Assembly: GCA_018882795.1 (NCBI GenBank)
Contig: VERJ01000014.1
Coordinates: forward strand, 1 to 40,449
Direction: 5' to 3'
DNA: 40,449 nt
Source of the DNA: Burkholderiaceae bacterium
Lineage (GTDB): Bacteria > Pseudomonadota > Gammaproteobacteria > Burkholderiales > Burkholderiaceae_A
Below the pieces are notes generated by a model. It did not search any database, was not told where the DNA came from, and saw only the letters and a program-made list of their open reading frames with translations. Position 1 is the stretch's first letter, and the number at the start of each line of letters is the position of its first letter. Below are positions 34,336 through 40,449 of this stretch, one piece after another. The translations under genes and the position numbers were made by a program.

Positions 34336-35674
34336 TGGGCATTGCCGGGGCCTGGCCTGTCGCAGCAAAGGCGCGCTGCAGGTCCTGCGCTGCCTGCGTG
34401 CCGGATTGAAAACCATCTTCGTGAAAGCCATAGCGGGACCAGGCTCCAGCGAGCCAGATGCCGTGCTGGCCCTGGACTCTCGACAACTCTTGCTGTGCCC
34501 GGACTGCGGGGCCATCAAAAATCGGATGGGCGTATTGCATGGACTGCAGGATGTGCTCCGGTCTTGGTGCCCGGATCGGGTTCAGGCTCACGAGCACAGG
34601 GGTCTGAACGGGCAGTGGCTGCAGACGGTTCATCCAATAGGTCACGCTGACACTGCCGTCGTGCGCTTCATGTTGATCATGCAGATAATTCCAGGAAGCC
34701 CATGCTGATCTGCGCCTGGGCATGAGTTGCTGGTCGGTATGCAGGACCGCCAGATTTTTCTGGTAACGAATCTTCGAGACCAGTTGCTGTGCAGGGCTCG
34801 CCTGCGGCAGCAGTTGTGCGGCCTGGTCGGAGTGGCATGTCAGCACTACCGCATCAAAGCTTTCCTCAAAGGGCTGTGGCGCATCGTGGGCAGTATGAAA
34901 TCCCTGCAGCTTGATTTTTTTTCCGCCTTCCGGGGTCATTATTGGTACGACAGCATCAATGGCAGACTGTGTTTGCCATTGCACGTGGCGTCCATCAGCA
35001 GCGATACGGGCTTGCAGCTTGTGAATGTAGGTCGCTGATCCATTTCGCACGGTGTACCACTGTGGCCGGTTAGAGACGGCCAAGAGGCCATGGTTTTCAC
35101 AGAAGCGCGTGAAGGTGGCCATGGGGAATGCGCGCATCTGCTCGGTGGGGCAGGACCAGATCGCGCCTGCCATCGGCAGAAGATAAGCATTGAGGAAAAG
35201 CGGGCCATAGCGCTGTTGATCCAGGTATTCACCCAGGCTTGGTCCGCCATCGGCCATATTTCTGAATCGAGCTGCATCTTCCGGCGCCTGGCGATTGAAT
35301 CGCAGGATATCTTTGAGCATCGACCAGAATCTCGGCGAGATCAGGTTACGGCGCTGGGCAAACACCGTATTTAAGTTTGTGCCGCACCACTCGATCTGGC
35401 CCCGATTCAGACTCGCTGAAAAAGACATATCGCTGGCTGCGGTCTCAACGCCCAGCATGTCGAACCAGGCTCTCAACCCCGGATAGGTCCGGTGGTTGAA
35501 CACGATAAACCCAGTATCGACCGGAAAGTTTTTGTTTTCCAGCCGGATGTGCTGGGTATGCGTGTGTCCGCCGAGTCGGTCATCGGATTCAAAAACAGAG
35601 ACCTGGGCCCAGGAGGACAATTCCCAGGCGGCGGCGCATCCCGAGATCCCGCTCCCGATAACGGCAATTTTCAT
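34325..35674 (-). CDS. FAD-dependent amine-oxidase-like flavoprotein
   Basis: A 449-residue flavoprotein. The dinucleotide motif IGSGISGCAAAWELS is at residues 6-20, then VFESDDRLGGHTHT, GFIVFNHRTYPGL and the C-terminal FAD contact GIWLAGAWSRYGFHEDGFQSG. It belongs to the NAD(P)/FAD-binding family found beside DUF1365 and cfa, annotated as amine oxidase or cyclopropane-fatty-acid desaturase-like; oxidation of an acyl chain is more plausible here than amine oxidation. Its start overlaps the folE2 stop as ATGA (35671-35674). Confidence 0.9.
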   Translation of the reverse strand: MKIAVIGSGISGCAAAWELSSWAQVSVFESDDRLGGHTHTQHIRLENKNFPVDTGFIVFNHRTYPGLRAWFDMLGVETAASDMSFSASLNRGQIEWCGTNLNTVFAQRRNLISPRFWSMLKDILRFNRQAPEDAARFRNMADGGPSLGEYLDQQRYGPLFLNAYLLPMAGAIWSCPTEQMRAFPMATFTRFCENHGLLAVSNRPQWYTVRNGSATYIHKLQARIAADGRHVQWQTQSAIDAVVPIMTPEGGKKIKLQGFHTAHDAPQPFEESFDAVVLTCHSDQAAQLLPQASPAQQLVSKIRYQKNLAVLHTDQQLMPRRRSAWASWNYLHDQHEAHDGSVSVTYWMNRLQPLPVQTPVLVSLNPIRAPRPEHILQSMQYAHPIFDGPAVRAQQELSRVQGQHGIWLAGAWSRYGFHEDGFQSGTQAAQDLQRAFAATGQAPAMPNVA

Positions 35675-36483
35675 GAGTAGTGGAGGTGGTCGATTTTTGC
35701 GTAGGCAGAGTGATTATGAATGGATTCGAAATTTTCTGATTCCACGCTATAGCCTTTAATCCGTCGGTCTTGGGAAAGGGCCAGCGCAATGTCGCGCACC
35801 AGATCTTCCACAAACTTGGGATTGTCGTAGGCTCGCTCTGTGACGTATTTCTCGTCGGGCCTTTTCAGGAGCCCCCAGAGCTCACATGATGCTGCTCGCT
35901 CCGCGACTGTAATCAGCTCCTCGATTTCCACTGGCCCCTCGATCTGTGCCGCGATCGTGACATGCGAGCGCTGATTGTGGGCGCCATATTCGGAAATCTT
36001 TTTCGAGCAGGGGCACAGACTTGTTACCGGCACTACTACGGTAAAGGTTGTCAGGCGTTGATTCTGCAGTTCTTCGCATTCGAGCGTGACTTGATAGTCC
36101 ATCAGACTCTCCACACCGGAGACGGGAGCGGATTTGCGAACAAAGTAGGGCACTGCAATCTTGATATAGCCCTGTTGTGACTCCAGCCGCACGAGCATGG
36201 CATTCATCAGTGATTGCAGTGCGTGATAGGAGAGCGGATCTTGATGGGTTTGAAACACCTCCAGAAAGCGAGACATGTGGGTGCCCTTGATTTCCGGGGG
36301 CAGCGATACGGTCATGTCGACCGTTGCCACTGAGGGCTGCGGGCCGGTGGTGGTTTGAATCATCACGGGATGGACCAAAGACTTCACACCGACACGTTGG
36401 ATGGCCAGCTGACGGTGGTCTGCATGGGATTGCACATCGGGCAGTGCGTTGACGGAGGCAAAGAGTTGTTCGGGCGCGTTCAT
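35671..36483 (-). CDS. folE2: GTP cyclohydrolase FolE2 (type IB)
   Basis: A 270-residue metal-promiscuous GTP cyclohydrolase making dihydroneopterin triphosphate. Family motifs are GTHMSRFLEVFQ, VPVTSLCPCSKKISEYGAHNQRSH (the CPCSK cysteine is the metal ligand) and EELITVAERAASCELWGLLKRPDEKYVTE. FolE2 can replace Zn-dependent FolE under metal limitation. Here it heads the flavoprotein-DUF1365-cfa set by translational overlap, which points to a pterin need in the same response, perhaps a folate chromophore for photolyase. That link is inference. It follows the peroxidase gene by 30 bases. Confidence 0.95.
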   Translation of the reverse strand: MNAPEQLFASVNALPDVQSHADHRQLAIQRVGVKSLVHPVMIQTTTGPQPSVATVDMTVSLPPEIKGTHMSRFLEVFQTHQDPLSYHALQSLMNAMLVRLESQQGYIKIAVPYFVRKSAPVSGVESLMDYQVTLECEELQNQRLTTFTVVVPVTSLCPCSKKISEYGAHNQRSHVTIAAQIEGPVEIEELITVAERAASCELWGLLKRPDEKYVTERAYDNPKFVEDLVRDIALALSQDRRIKGYSVESENFESIHNHSAYAKIDHLHYS

Positions 36484-36513
36484 GGCGTCACTCCTGGGTG
36501 GAATAAAAAGTGA

Positions 36514-37155
36514 TTAAGACCGTGGGGCGGACAAGGCCCGCTCGATCTCGGTGATCAATCGGCGGTCAGACGGTCCGACCAGGCTGGAAAAACTCCGCAG
36601 AAGCTTTCCATCGCGATCAATGATGTACTTGTGAAAATTCCAGCCCGGGGATTCGGACTGTTTGGCAAGCTGCTTAAACAGTGGGTTTGCATTACTGCCT
36701 TTGACCGAGGTCTTGGCCAGCATGGGGAATTTCACCCCAAAAGTGTTGTTGCAAAACTCTGCGATTTCTTTATTGCTGCCAGGCTCTTGATTGCCAAAGT
36801 CGTTGGACGGAAATCCCAGCACGACCAGGCCGCGGTCTTTATATCTGGCGTAGAGCTTCTCAAGCCCCTCGTATTGGCTCGTGAATCCGCAGTAGCTCGC
36901 CGTATTTACAACTAAAATGACACTGCCCTGGTATTGGCATAGGGGCTGGGGCACGTCATCTTGTAGTCTTGGGAAGGTGTGGTTCAGCAGGCTGGGGCAT
37001 GCCGAGCTGGCCCAGGCCTGGGGTGCAAGTGCGAGTAAGACAAGCGCACATAGGCCGAGCATTCGACGTTGCCAACCGCGGGGAAGGCGGTTGGTGGCAA
37101 GAGGGCCGGACTCAGGCGAAGCGTTCAGAAACATTGGGGATATTGTCTTGGTCAT
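36514..37155 (-). CDS. Exported glutathione-peroxidase-family protein
   Basis: A 213-residue thiol peroxidase. A hydrophobic signal (LGLCALVLLALAPQAWASS) suggests export. The peroxidase core has NTASYCGFTSQYEGLE (peroxidatic Cys89), FPSNDFGNQEP (Gln123), FCNNTFGVKFPM and WNFHKYIIDRDGK (the catalytic tryptophan). It reduces lipid or hydrogen peroxides, probably with thioredoxin as donor in the Cys-type family. Export is less common for the family and suits protection of envelope lipids. ATG 37155 is chosen; one at 37134 is possible. The open frame further upstream is not family-like and overlaps the divergent regulator. Confidence 0.88.
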   Translation of the reverse strand: MTKTISPMFLNASPESGPLATNRLPRGWQRRMLGLCALVLLALAPQAWASSACPSLLNHTFPRLQDDVPQPLCQYQGSVILVVNTASYCGFTSQYEGLEKLYARYKDRGLVVLGFPSNDFGNQEPGSNKEIAEFCNNTFGVKFPMLAKTSVKGSNANPLFKQLAKQSESPGWNFHKYIIDRDGKLLRSFSSLVGPSDRRLITEIERALSAPRS

Positions 37156-37171
37156 TACAGGTTCAAGGTTT

Positions 37172-37200
37172 ATACTACGGGCGGACTTTACCCCAGTCAA
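37172..37200 (-). promoter_or_regulatory. Predicted sigma-70-type promoter of the peroxidase-folE2-cfa operon
   Basis: On the minus strand TTGACT (37195-37200) and TAGTAT (37172-37177) are separated by 17 bases. An alternative -10 TATAAA lies 20 bases from the same -35, the long spacing typical of MerR-activated promoters. It reads into the 12-gene leftward cluster. The expected start site is about ten bases before the peroxidase ATG. Confidence 0.55.
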
Positions 37201-37203
37201 CAA

Positions 37204-37218
37204 TTTGTCCATGACAAA
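37204..37218. promoter_or_regulatory. Perfect palindrome TTTGTC-N3-GACAAA, candidate operator
   Basis: TTTGTC (37204-37209) and GACAAA (37213-37218) are perfect inverted repeats flanking three bases. They lie in the 73-base divergent region between the MerR/B12 regulator and the peroxidase operon, just upstream of the predicted -35. Position suits autoregulation or operon control by the regulator, but the motif does not match a LitR/CarH site I can recall exactly. Confidence 0.45.
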
Positions 37219-37228
37219 AGAGGGATAA

Positions 37229-38167
37229 ATGGAGAACCTTGATTCCGCGGCTGTAAGCCTCAGCATTTCTGCTGTGGAGCGGGATACTGGTCTTTCCAAA
37301 GACACGCTCAGGGTCTGGGAGCGCCGCTATGGCTTTCCCAACCCGATGCGGGATGCCTTCGGGGAGAGGATCTACCCCCTGGAGCAGGTTGATCGTCTGC
37401 GGGTTATCCGCCGCCTGATGGATGTTGGCCACCGGCCTGGAAAAATTATTGGCCTAGACATCGATGAACTGCGTGCCTTGGCCGACACCTCGGTCGGCAA
37501 CGGCGCTGCCAATCGCTTGGAGCGTGAGCAGGACACCAATCCAGACCTCTCTCACCTGATCGACATCGTCAAATCTCACGATATAGAGGAATTCCGCCGC
37601 CAGCTGGGCCAGCGCTTGCTTCGGCTTGGGCTTGCCCGGTTTGTCATCGAAGTCGTGGCCCCGCTTACCCAGCGCATCGGGGATGCCTGGTCCCGTGGGC
37701 AGATGGAAATCTATGAAGAACATCTTTACACCGAGTCCATTCAGGTGGTGCTGCGTAATGCCATCAGTACCATTCCCCTGCCCGGTGACCGGCCCAGGGC
37801 TCTGTTAACCACCTTCCCGGCAGAGTCCCATGGGGTGGGACTCCTGATGGTGGAGGCCCTGCTTACCCTGGAGGGATGCCGCTGTATTTCTCTTGGCACT
37901 CAGACACCGATCTGGGACATCGTGTTGGCATCGACAGCCCAGGAAGTGGATATCGTGGCCCTATCGTTCTCGCCGGTGATGAATCCCAACCAGGTGCTTG
38001 AAGGCCTGACCGAGCTGCGGGCCAAATTACCACGCAGTATCGAGATCTGGGCTGGGGGCCGTTGCCCTGTGCTGCAGCGTCGGCCGCCGCCGGATATTCG
38101 GGTGGTGTCTGAGCTCTCTGATTTGGCGGGCAGTCTCGCCTCCTGGCGCCATCGCCAGGCCCGCTAG
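37229..38167 (+). CDS. MerR-family regulator with B12-binding domain, LitR/CarH-type photoreceptor
   Basis: A 312-residue regulator. The MerR helix-turn-helix is at 11-75 (TGLSKDTLRVWERRYGFPNP). A helical B12-cap region follows with W154-x9-E164-H165, the light-sensing W-x9-EH signature of CarH. The C-terminal Rossmann-like cobalamin domain has E199-S-H201-G-V-G204 (E-x-H-x2-G, His being the lower Co ligand) and VDIVALSFSP. In CarH/LitR, adenosylcobalamin keeps the protein DNA-bound in the dark and light releases it. AGAGGG precedes the ATG. It is divergent from the peroxidase-folE2-cfa operon, its likely target. Confidence 0.9.
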   Translation: MENLDSAAVSLSISAVERDTGLSKDTLRVWERRYGFPNPMRDAFGERIYPLEQVDRLRVIRRLMDVGHRPGKIIGLDIDELRALADTSVGNGAANRLEREQDTNPDLSHLIDIVKSHDIEEFRRQLGQRLLRLGLARFVIEVVAPLTQRIGDAWSRGQMEIYEEHLYTESIQVVLRNAISTIPLPGDRPRALLTTFPAESHGVGLLMVEALLTLEGCRCISLGTQTPIWDIVLASTAQEVDIVALSFSPVMNPNQVLEGLTELRAKLPRSIEIWAGGRCPVLQRRPPPDIRVVSELSDLAGSLASWRHRQAR

Positions 38168-38197
38168 TCCAAAGCGATCCGCTGGCCTTTACCCAAC

Positions 38198-38734
38198 TCA
38201 AGCTCCAGTCTTAGGCTCTGCAGGTTTTTGTTCCGATTTTTTGGGGTTGGTCTTTTTTTGCGTTTGGGCCTGAGGGTCCATCATGGACTGTGCGCTGGCT
38301 TGGGCGGCGACCATCATCTGGCCGAATTGTTGTTGGATAGCGTCCCACCAGGCGTTGGCCTGCTCTGCTGGGGGAGTGACATGGCCACTGGTAAATGAGA
38401 CAGGGACCGCAAAAGGGTTGGCACCCGCCGCTGCCTTGGCCCCATCCCCGGTGCTTGGTTTGTCCTTGGCCGGTGTGGTCATGGATTCAGTGAACGATTG
38501 CAGTGCCGCCAATGTCCCACGTTGGACTTCGAGCCCCTGGATGGTGGTTTTGAGCATACTGAGGTTCAGGCTGAGCCATTGCTCAACCGTCTTTAACTCA
38601 GAGATACGTTTGTCCATCTCCTTGAGATCGGTGAAATTAAAGCTGCCTACCCCGGGAAGGGCGTTGCCAAGTGGAAGCTTGCCCCATGGCGTGTTGAGAA
38701 TGTCAAAGGGGTTAAAAGCTTGTTGTTTTTCCAT
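38198..38734 (-). CDS. phaM: PhaM-type polyhydroxyalkanoate granule-associated protein
   Basis: A 178-residue protein. The N-terminal region (FNPFDILNTPWGKLPLG, then LKEMDKRISELKTVEQWLSLNLSML and an Ala/Gln-rich helix) matches the PhaM family, which activates PHB synthase and tethers granules to the nucleoid. A second helix with WWDAIQQQFGQMMVAAQAS follows. The tail is short and basic (QKKTNPKKSEQKPAEPK) instead of the long PAKKA-type repeat tail recalled for Cupriavidus necator PhaM, so DNA tethering may be weaker. It converges on the B12 regulator with 30 bases between stops. Confidence 0.82.
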   Translation of the reverse strand: MEKQQAFNPFDILNTPWGKLPLGNALPGVGSFNFTDLKEMDKRISELKTVEQWLSLNLSMLKTTIQGLEVQRGTLAALQSFTESMTTPAKDKPSTGDGAKAAAGANPFAVPVSFTSGHVTPPAEQANAWWDAIQQQFGQMMVAAQASAQSMMDPQAQTQKKTNPKKSEQKPAEPKTGA

Positions 38735-38812
38735 GGCGCTTTTGTTGTTGGGTGTGTTGAATGGTTTTTAGAATAGCCTAAGGATGAGGGAGAGGGTTTG
38801 GGCGCACGTCAG

Positions 38813-39835
38813 ATGTTTGTTTTTCCACCTGTTGCGTGGAAACGGGTTGCCGCTCTGGTGCTGGTTGCGCATCTGCTCATATTGATTGGGTTGGATCGCC
38901 TGATTGGGCTCTTCTCCACAGATGATGCGGAACTGGATCCAAATCAGACACTGTCCGTCCAGATGCTAAGCCTGCCGGTGCCGACCACTGTTTTACCCCC
39001 TAGGTCGCCTGCGCCTCCACCCCCACCTGCGGTCGCCGAGCCCCTACCGGCGATCATTGAGCCCGTCCAATTGGCCCAGGCCCCAGAAAAGCCTGGGGGA
39101 GATCTGTCGAGCGAAGCGGTGGCTGCTGCCCCGCATCAGGATATGAGTGTCCGCATCCCGCAGTTGGAAGAATTGCCCCGGGTAGGGGGCGTGGCCCTGA
39201 GTGTATTTTGGGGGGACCACAAAGGGAACAGCCCGATTGCCAAAGGATCAATTGAGCTCAGCTTTCCGGCCGAGAACCGCTACCAGATCCGCCTGATTAC
39301 GAAAGCACTCGGCTGGGCCTCGATTTTTGCGCCGAATCCGCTTTATGCTGAGACGGTGGGCCGGCTGGGGCCAGGCGGGTTTATGCCCGAGCGCTATACA
39401 CATCGGTCACCCCGGGGCAAAGAAGAGATTTCGATCTTCGACTATGAAAATAAGAAAATCATCTATTCCTCGTTAAAAGAATCTCTTCCTCTTCCAAATG
39501 GTATTCAAGATCGCTTAAGTTTCATGATTCAGCTTGCCTGGATGATGAAGGTCGACCCCGAGCAATTCAGCCTCGGAGCTACGGTTCCCCTGCCCATGGC
39601 GGGCCGAAACAAAATCGAAGAGGTCAGCTTCACTGTCATGTCGGATACCGACATCGTTTTGCCTGGGGGTGTGTTGGTGCCCGCTGTCCACCTTTCTAGC
39701 TATCGGGCGGGGGAGCGATTCAAGGGCCAGATCGATGTTTGGTTGGATCGCACCGATCGTCTTTTGCCCGTTCGAATCCGGTTCGAGGAGGCCCGGGGAC
39801 AGGTTCTAGACCTCCTGACGGTTCGCGAGCCCTAA
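38813..39835 (+). CDS. DUF3108 family envelope protein with proline-rich linker
   Basis: A 340-residue protein. An N-terminal membrane anchor (VAALVLVAHLLILIGLDRLIG) is followed by a proline-rich, TonB-like periplasmic linker (PPRSPAPPPPPAVAEPLP) and a DUF3108 domain of about 200 residues (SIELSFPAENRYQIRLI, GFMPERYTHRS, FDYENKKI and LDRTDRLLPVRIRFEE). Function is unknown; a periplasmic or outer-membrane-facing role is inferred. The start is uncertain: ATG 38813 is given, while a TTG at 38798 has GAGGG seven bases upstream and would add five residues. Confidence 0.82.
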   Translation: MFVFPPVAWKRVAALVLVAHLLILIGLDRLIGLFSTDDAELDPNQTLSVQMLSLPVPTTVLPPRSPAPPPPPAVAEPLPAIIEPVQLAQAPEKPGGDLSSEAVAAAPHQDMSVRIPQLEELPRVGGVALSVFWGDHKGNSPIAKGSIELSFPAENRYQIRLITKALGWASIFAPNPLYAETVGRLGPGGFMPERYTHRSPRGKEEISIFDYENKKIIYSSLKESLPLPNGIQDRLSFMIQLAWMMKVDPEQFSLGATVPLPMAGRNKIEEVSFTVMSDTDIVLPGGVLVPAVHLSSYRAGERFKGQIDVWLDRTDRLLPVRIRFEEARGQVLDLLTVREP

Positions 39836-39836
39836 C

Positions 39837-39865
39837 TTGACGCTTTATTCACTTAATTCCATAAT
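39837..39865 (+). promoter_or_regulatory. Promoter of the tRNA-Tyr/Gly/Thr-tuf operon
   Basis: TTGACG (39837-39842) and CATAAT (39860-39865) are exactly 17 bases apart and end 14 bases before tRNA-Tyr. The near-consensus hexamers and position fit a strong housekeeping promoter. The -35 overlaps the stop region of the DUF3108 gene. Confidence 0.75.
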
Positions 39866-39879
39866 CGCCGGTTCCTCGC

Positions 39880-39962
39880 GGAGGGGTGCCCGAGTGGCTA
39901 AAGGGGGCAGACTGTAAATCTGTTGGCTTACGCCTACGTTGGTTCGAATCCAACCTCCTCCA
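39880..39962 (+). tRNA. tRNA-Tyr (anticodon GTA)
   Basis: Acceptor ggagggg pairs with ctcctcc (39955-39961; one G-T), discriminator A. The anticodon loop CTGTAAA gives GTA. The long variable arm (about TTGGCTTACGCC) is the class II type expected for bacterial Tyr tRNAs. The T-loop is TTCGAAT. CCA is not encoded (the next bases are CCC). Confidence 0.95.
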
Positions 39963-40059
39963 CCCATGCTCATGCGTCGAGCCGGCTGCAATGCTCTCTG
40001 CAAAGAGTAGGCAAAAAGCGGGAAGCAGGTGTTGAAAGTAATACAGGGGTCAGCGTAGG

Positions 40060-40133
40060 GCGGGTGTAGCTCAATGGTAGAGCAGAAGCCTTCCAAGCTT
40101 ACGACGAGGGTTCGATTCCCTTCACCCGCTCCA
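40060..40133 (+). tRNA. tRNA-Gly (anticodon TCC)
   Basis: Acceptor gcgggtg pairs with cacccgc (40123-40129), discriminator T, CCA encoded. The anticodon loop CTTCCAA gives TCC, read for GGA/GGG. The D-arm is AGCTCAATGGTAGAGC and the T-loop TTCGATT. It lies 97 bases after tRNA-Tyr in the same transcript. Confidence 0.95.
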
Positions 40134-40207
40134 GAGTTTTGGAGCAAGCGAAGGAAGCGCAGGTTTTCTTCTCCGTTTGAGTTGGTGATGTTGCAGTAGA
40201 GCTTAGC

Positions 40208-40282
<75 letters not shown>

Positions 40283-40323
40283 GAATTTATTGATTGATGT
40301 GAAACATTGTTGAGGAGTCGGCC

Positions 40324-40449
40324 ATGGCCAAGGGTAAGTTTGAGCGTACGAAACCGCATGTGAACGTTGGGACGATTGGTCACGTGGACCATGGCAAGAC
40401 CACGCTGACGGCGGCGATCACGACGGTGCTGTCCACCAAGTTTGGTGGT
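40324..40449 (+). CDS. tuf: Elongation factor Tu, 5' end
   Basis: The frame opens with [20 protein letters not shown] and continues with [16 protein letters not shown] to the window edge; 42 codons are visible. GHVDHGKT is the EF-Tu P-loop (G1). A strong GAGGAG ribosome site is at 40312-40317. The tRNA-Tyr-Gly-Thr-tuf order is the usual tufB arrangement, in which secE, nusG and rplK would follow outside the window. EF-Tu delivers aminoacyl-tRNA to the ribosome. Confidence 0.98.
   Translation, partial: MAKGKFERTKPHVNVGTIGHVDHGKTTLTAAITTVLSTKFGG

Noticed and set aside
34336-34518. Upstream extension of the DUF1365 protein
   Set aside because: The region is coding for the flavoprotein C terminus in another frame and the added residues are not family-like.

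Overview
The window looks like a chromosomal segment of a Burkholderiales-type betaproteobacterium. Evidence: the right edge carries the typical betaproteobacterial order tRNA-Tyr, tRNA-Gly, tRNA-Thr, tuf; there is a PhaM-type polyhydroxyalkanoate granule protein; the argS–SPOR–dsbA and dacC–aminotransferase–ybeD–lipB–lipA orders are as in that group; and coding is moderately GC-rich with many GTG/TTG starts. The genus cannot be fixed from the sequence alone.

Layout. (1) 1-5040: an accessory, visibly AT-richer defence block. It holds the tail of hsdM, complete hsdS, a broken RhuM-like remnant, and a tightly coupled pair of genes (an ABC-type ATPase and a Schlafen/AlbA_2-type protein). No hsdR lies to the right of hsdS. 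(2) 5073-10640: an exported intradiol dioxygenase and apaG, facing a leftward operon of a MaoC-phosphotransacetylase fusion, acetate kinase and the ABC-F protein Uup. (3) 10858-16170: tRNA-Arg(CCG), argS, a SPOR protein and dsbA, then rsmI divergent from yraN-dolP. (4) 16212-19320: copper export (copA-copZ) divergent from a thioredoxin-like membrane-anchored protein. (5) 19369-25507: leftward genes for lipoate synthesis (lipB, lipA), ybeD, a D-amino-acid aminotransferase, a PBP5-family protein with degenerate catalytic motifs, a hydrolase, a 2Fe-2S protein and a VanZ protein. (6) 25531-27197: birA-coaX. (7) 27208-37155: twelve closely packed leftward genes: glutathione peroxidase, folE2, a flavoprotein amine oxidase, DUF1365, cfa, a chalcone-isomerase-like protein, MFS, DUF3833, SDR, NTF2-like, a diiron ferritin-like protein and rfaE2. 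(8) 37229-38167: a MerR/B12-binding regulator of the LitR/CarH type, divergent from cluster 7. (9) 38198-39835: phaM and a DUF3108 envelope protein. (10) 39837-40449: the tRNA cluster and the start of tuf.

How the parts work together. The best candidate for under-described biology is regions 7 and 8. A regulator with both hallmarks of cobalamin photoreceptors (W-x9-E-H and E-x-H-x2-G) is divergent from an operon for membrane-lipid modification, peroxide removal and pterin synthesis. This suggests light- or singlet-oxygen-responsive lipid remodelling. The second candidate is the ATPase/AlbA pair inside the type I restriction locus. Notable single-gene oddities are a PBP5 homologue lacking its SxN and KTG motifs and a biotin ligase with an altered adenylate-binding loop. 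No CRISPR array, insertion sequence, integrase or rRNA was seen, and no stretch over 300 bases lacks a gene.
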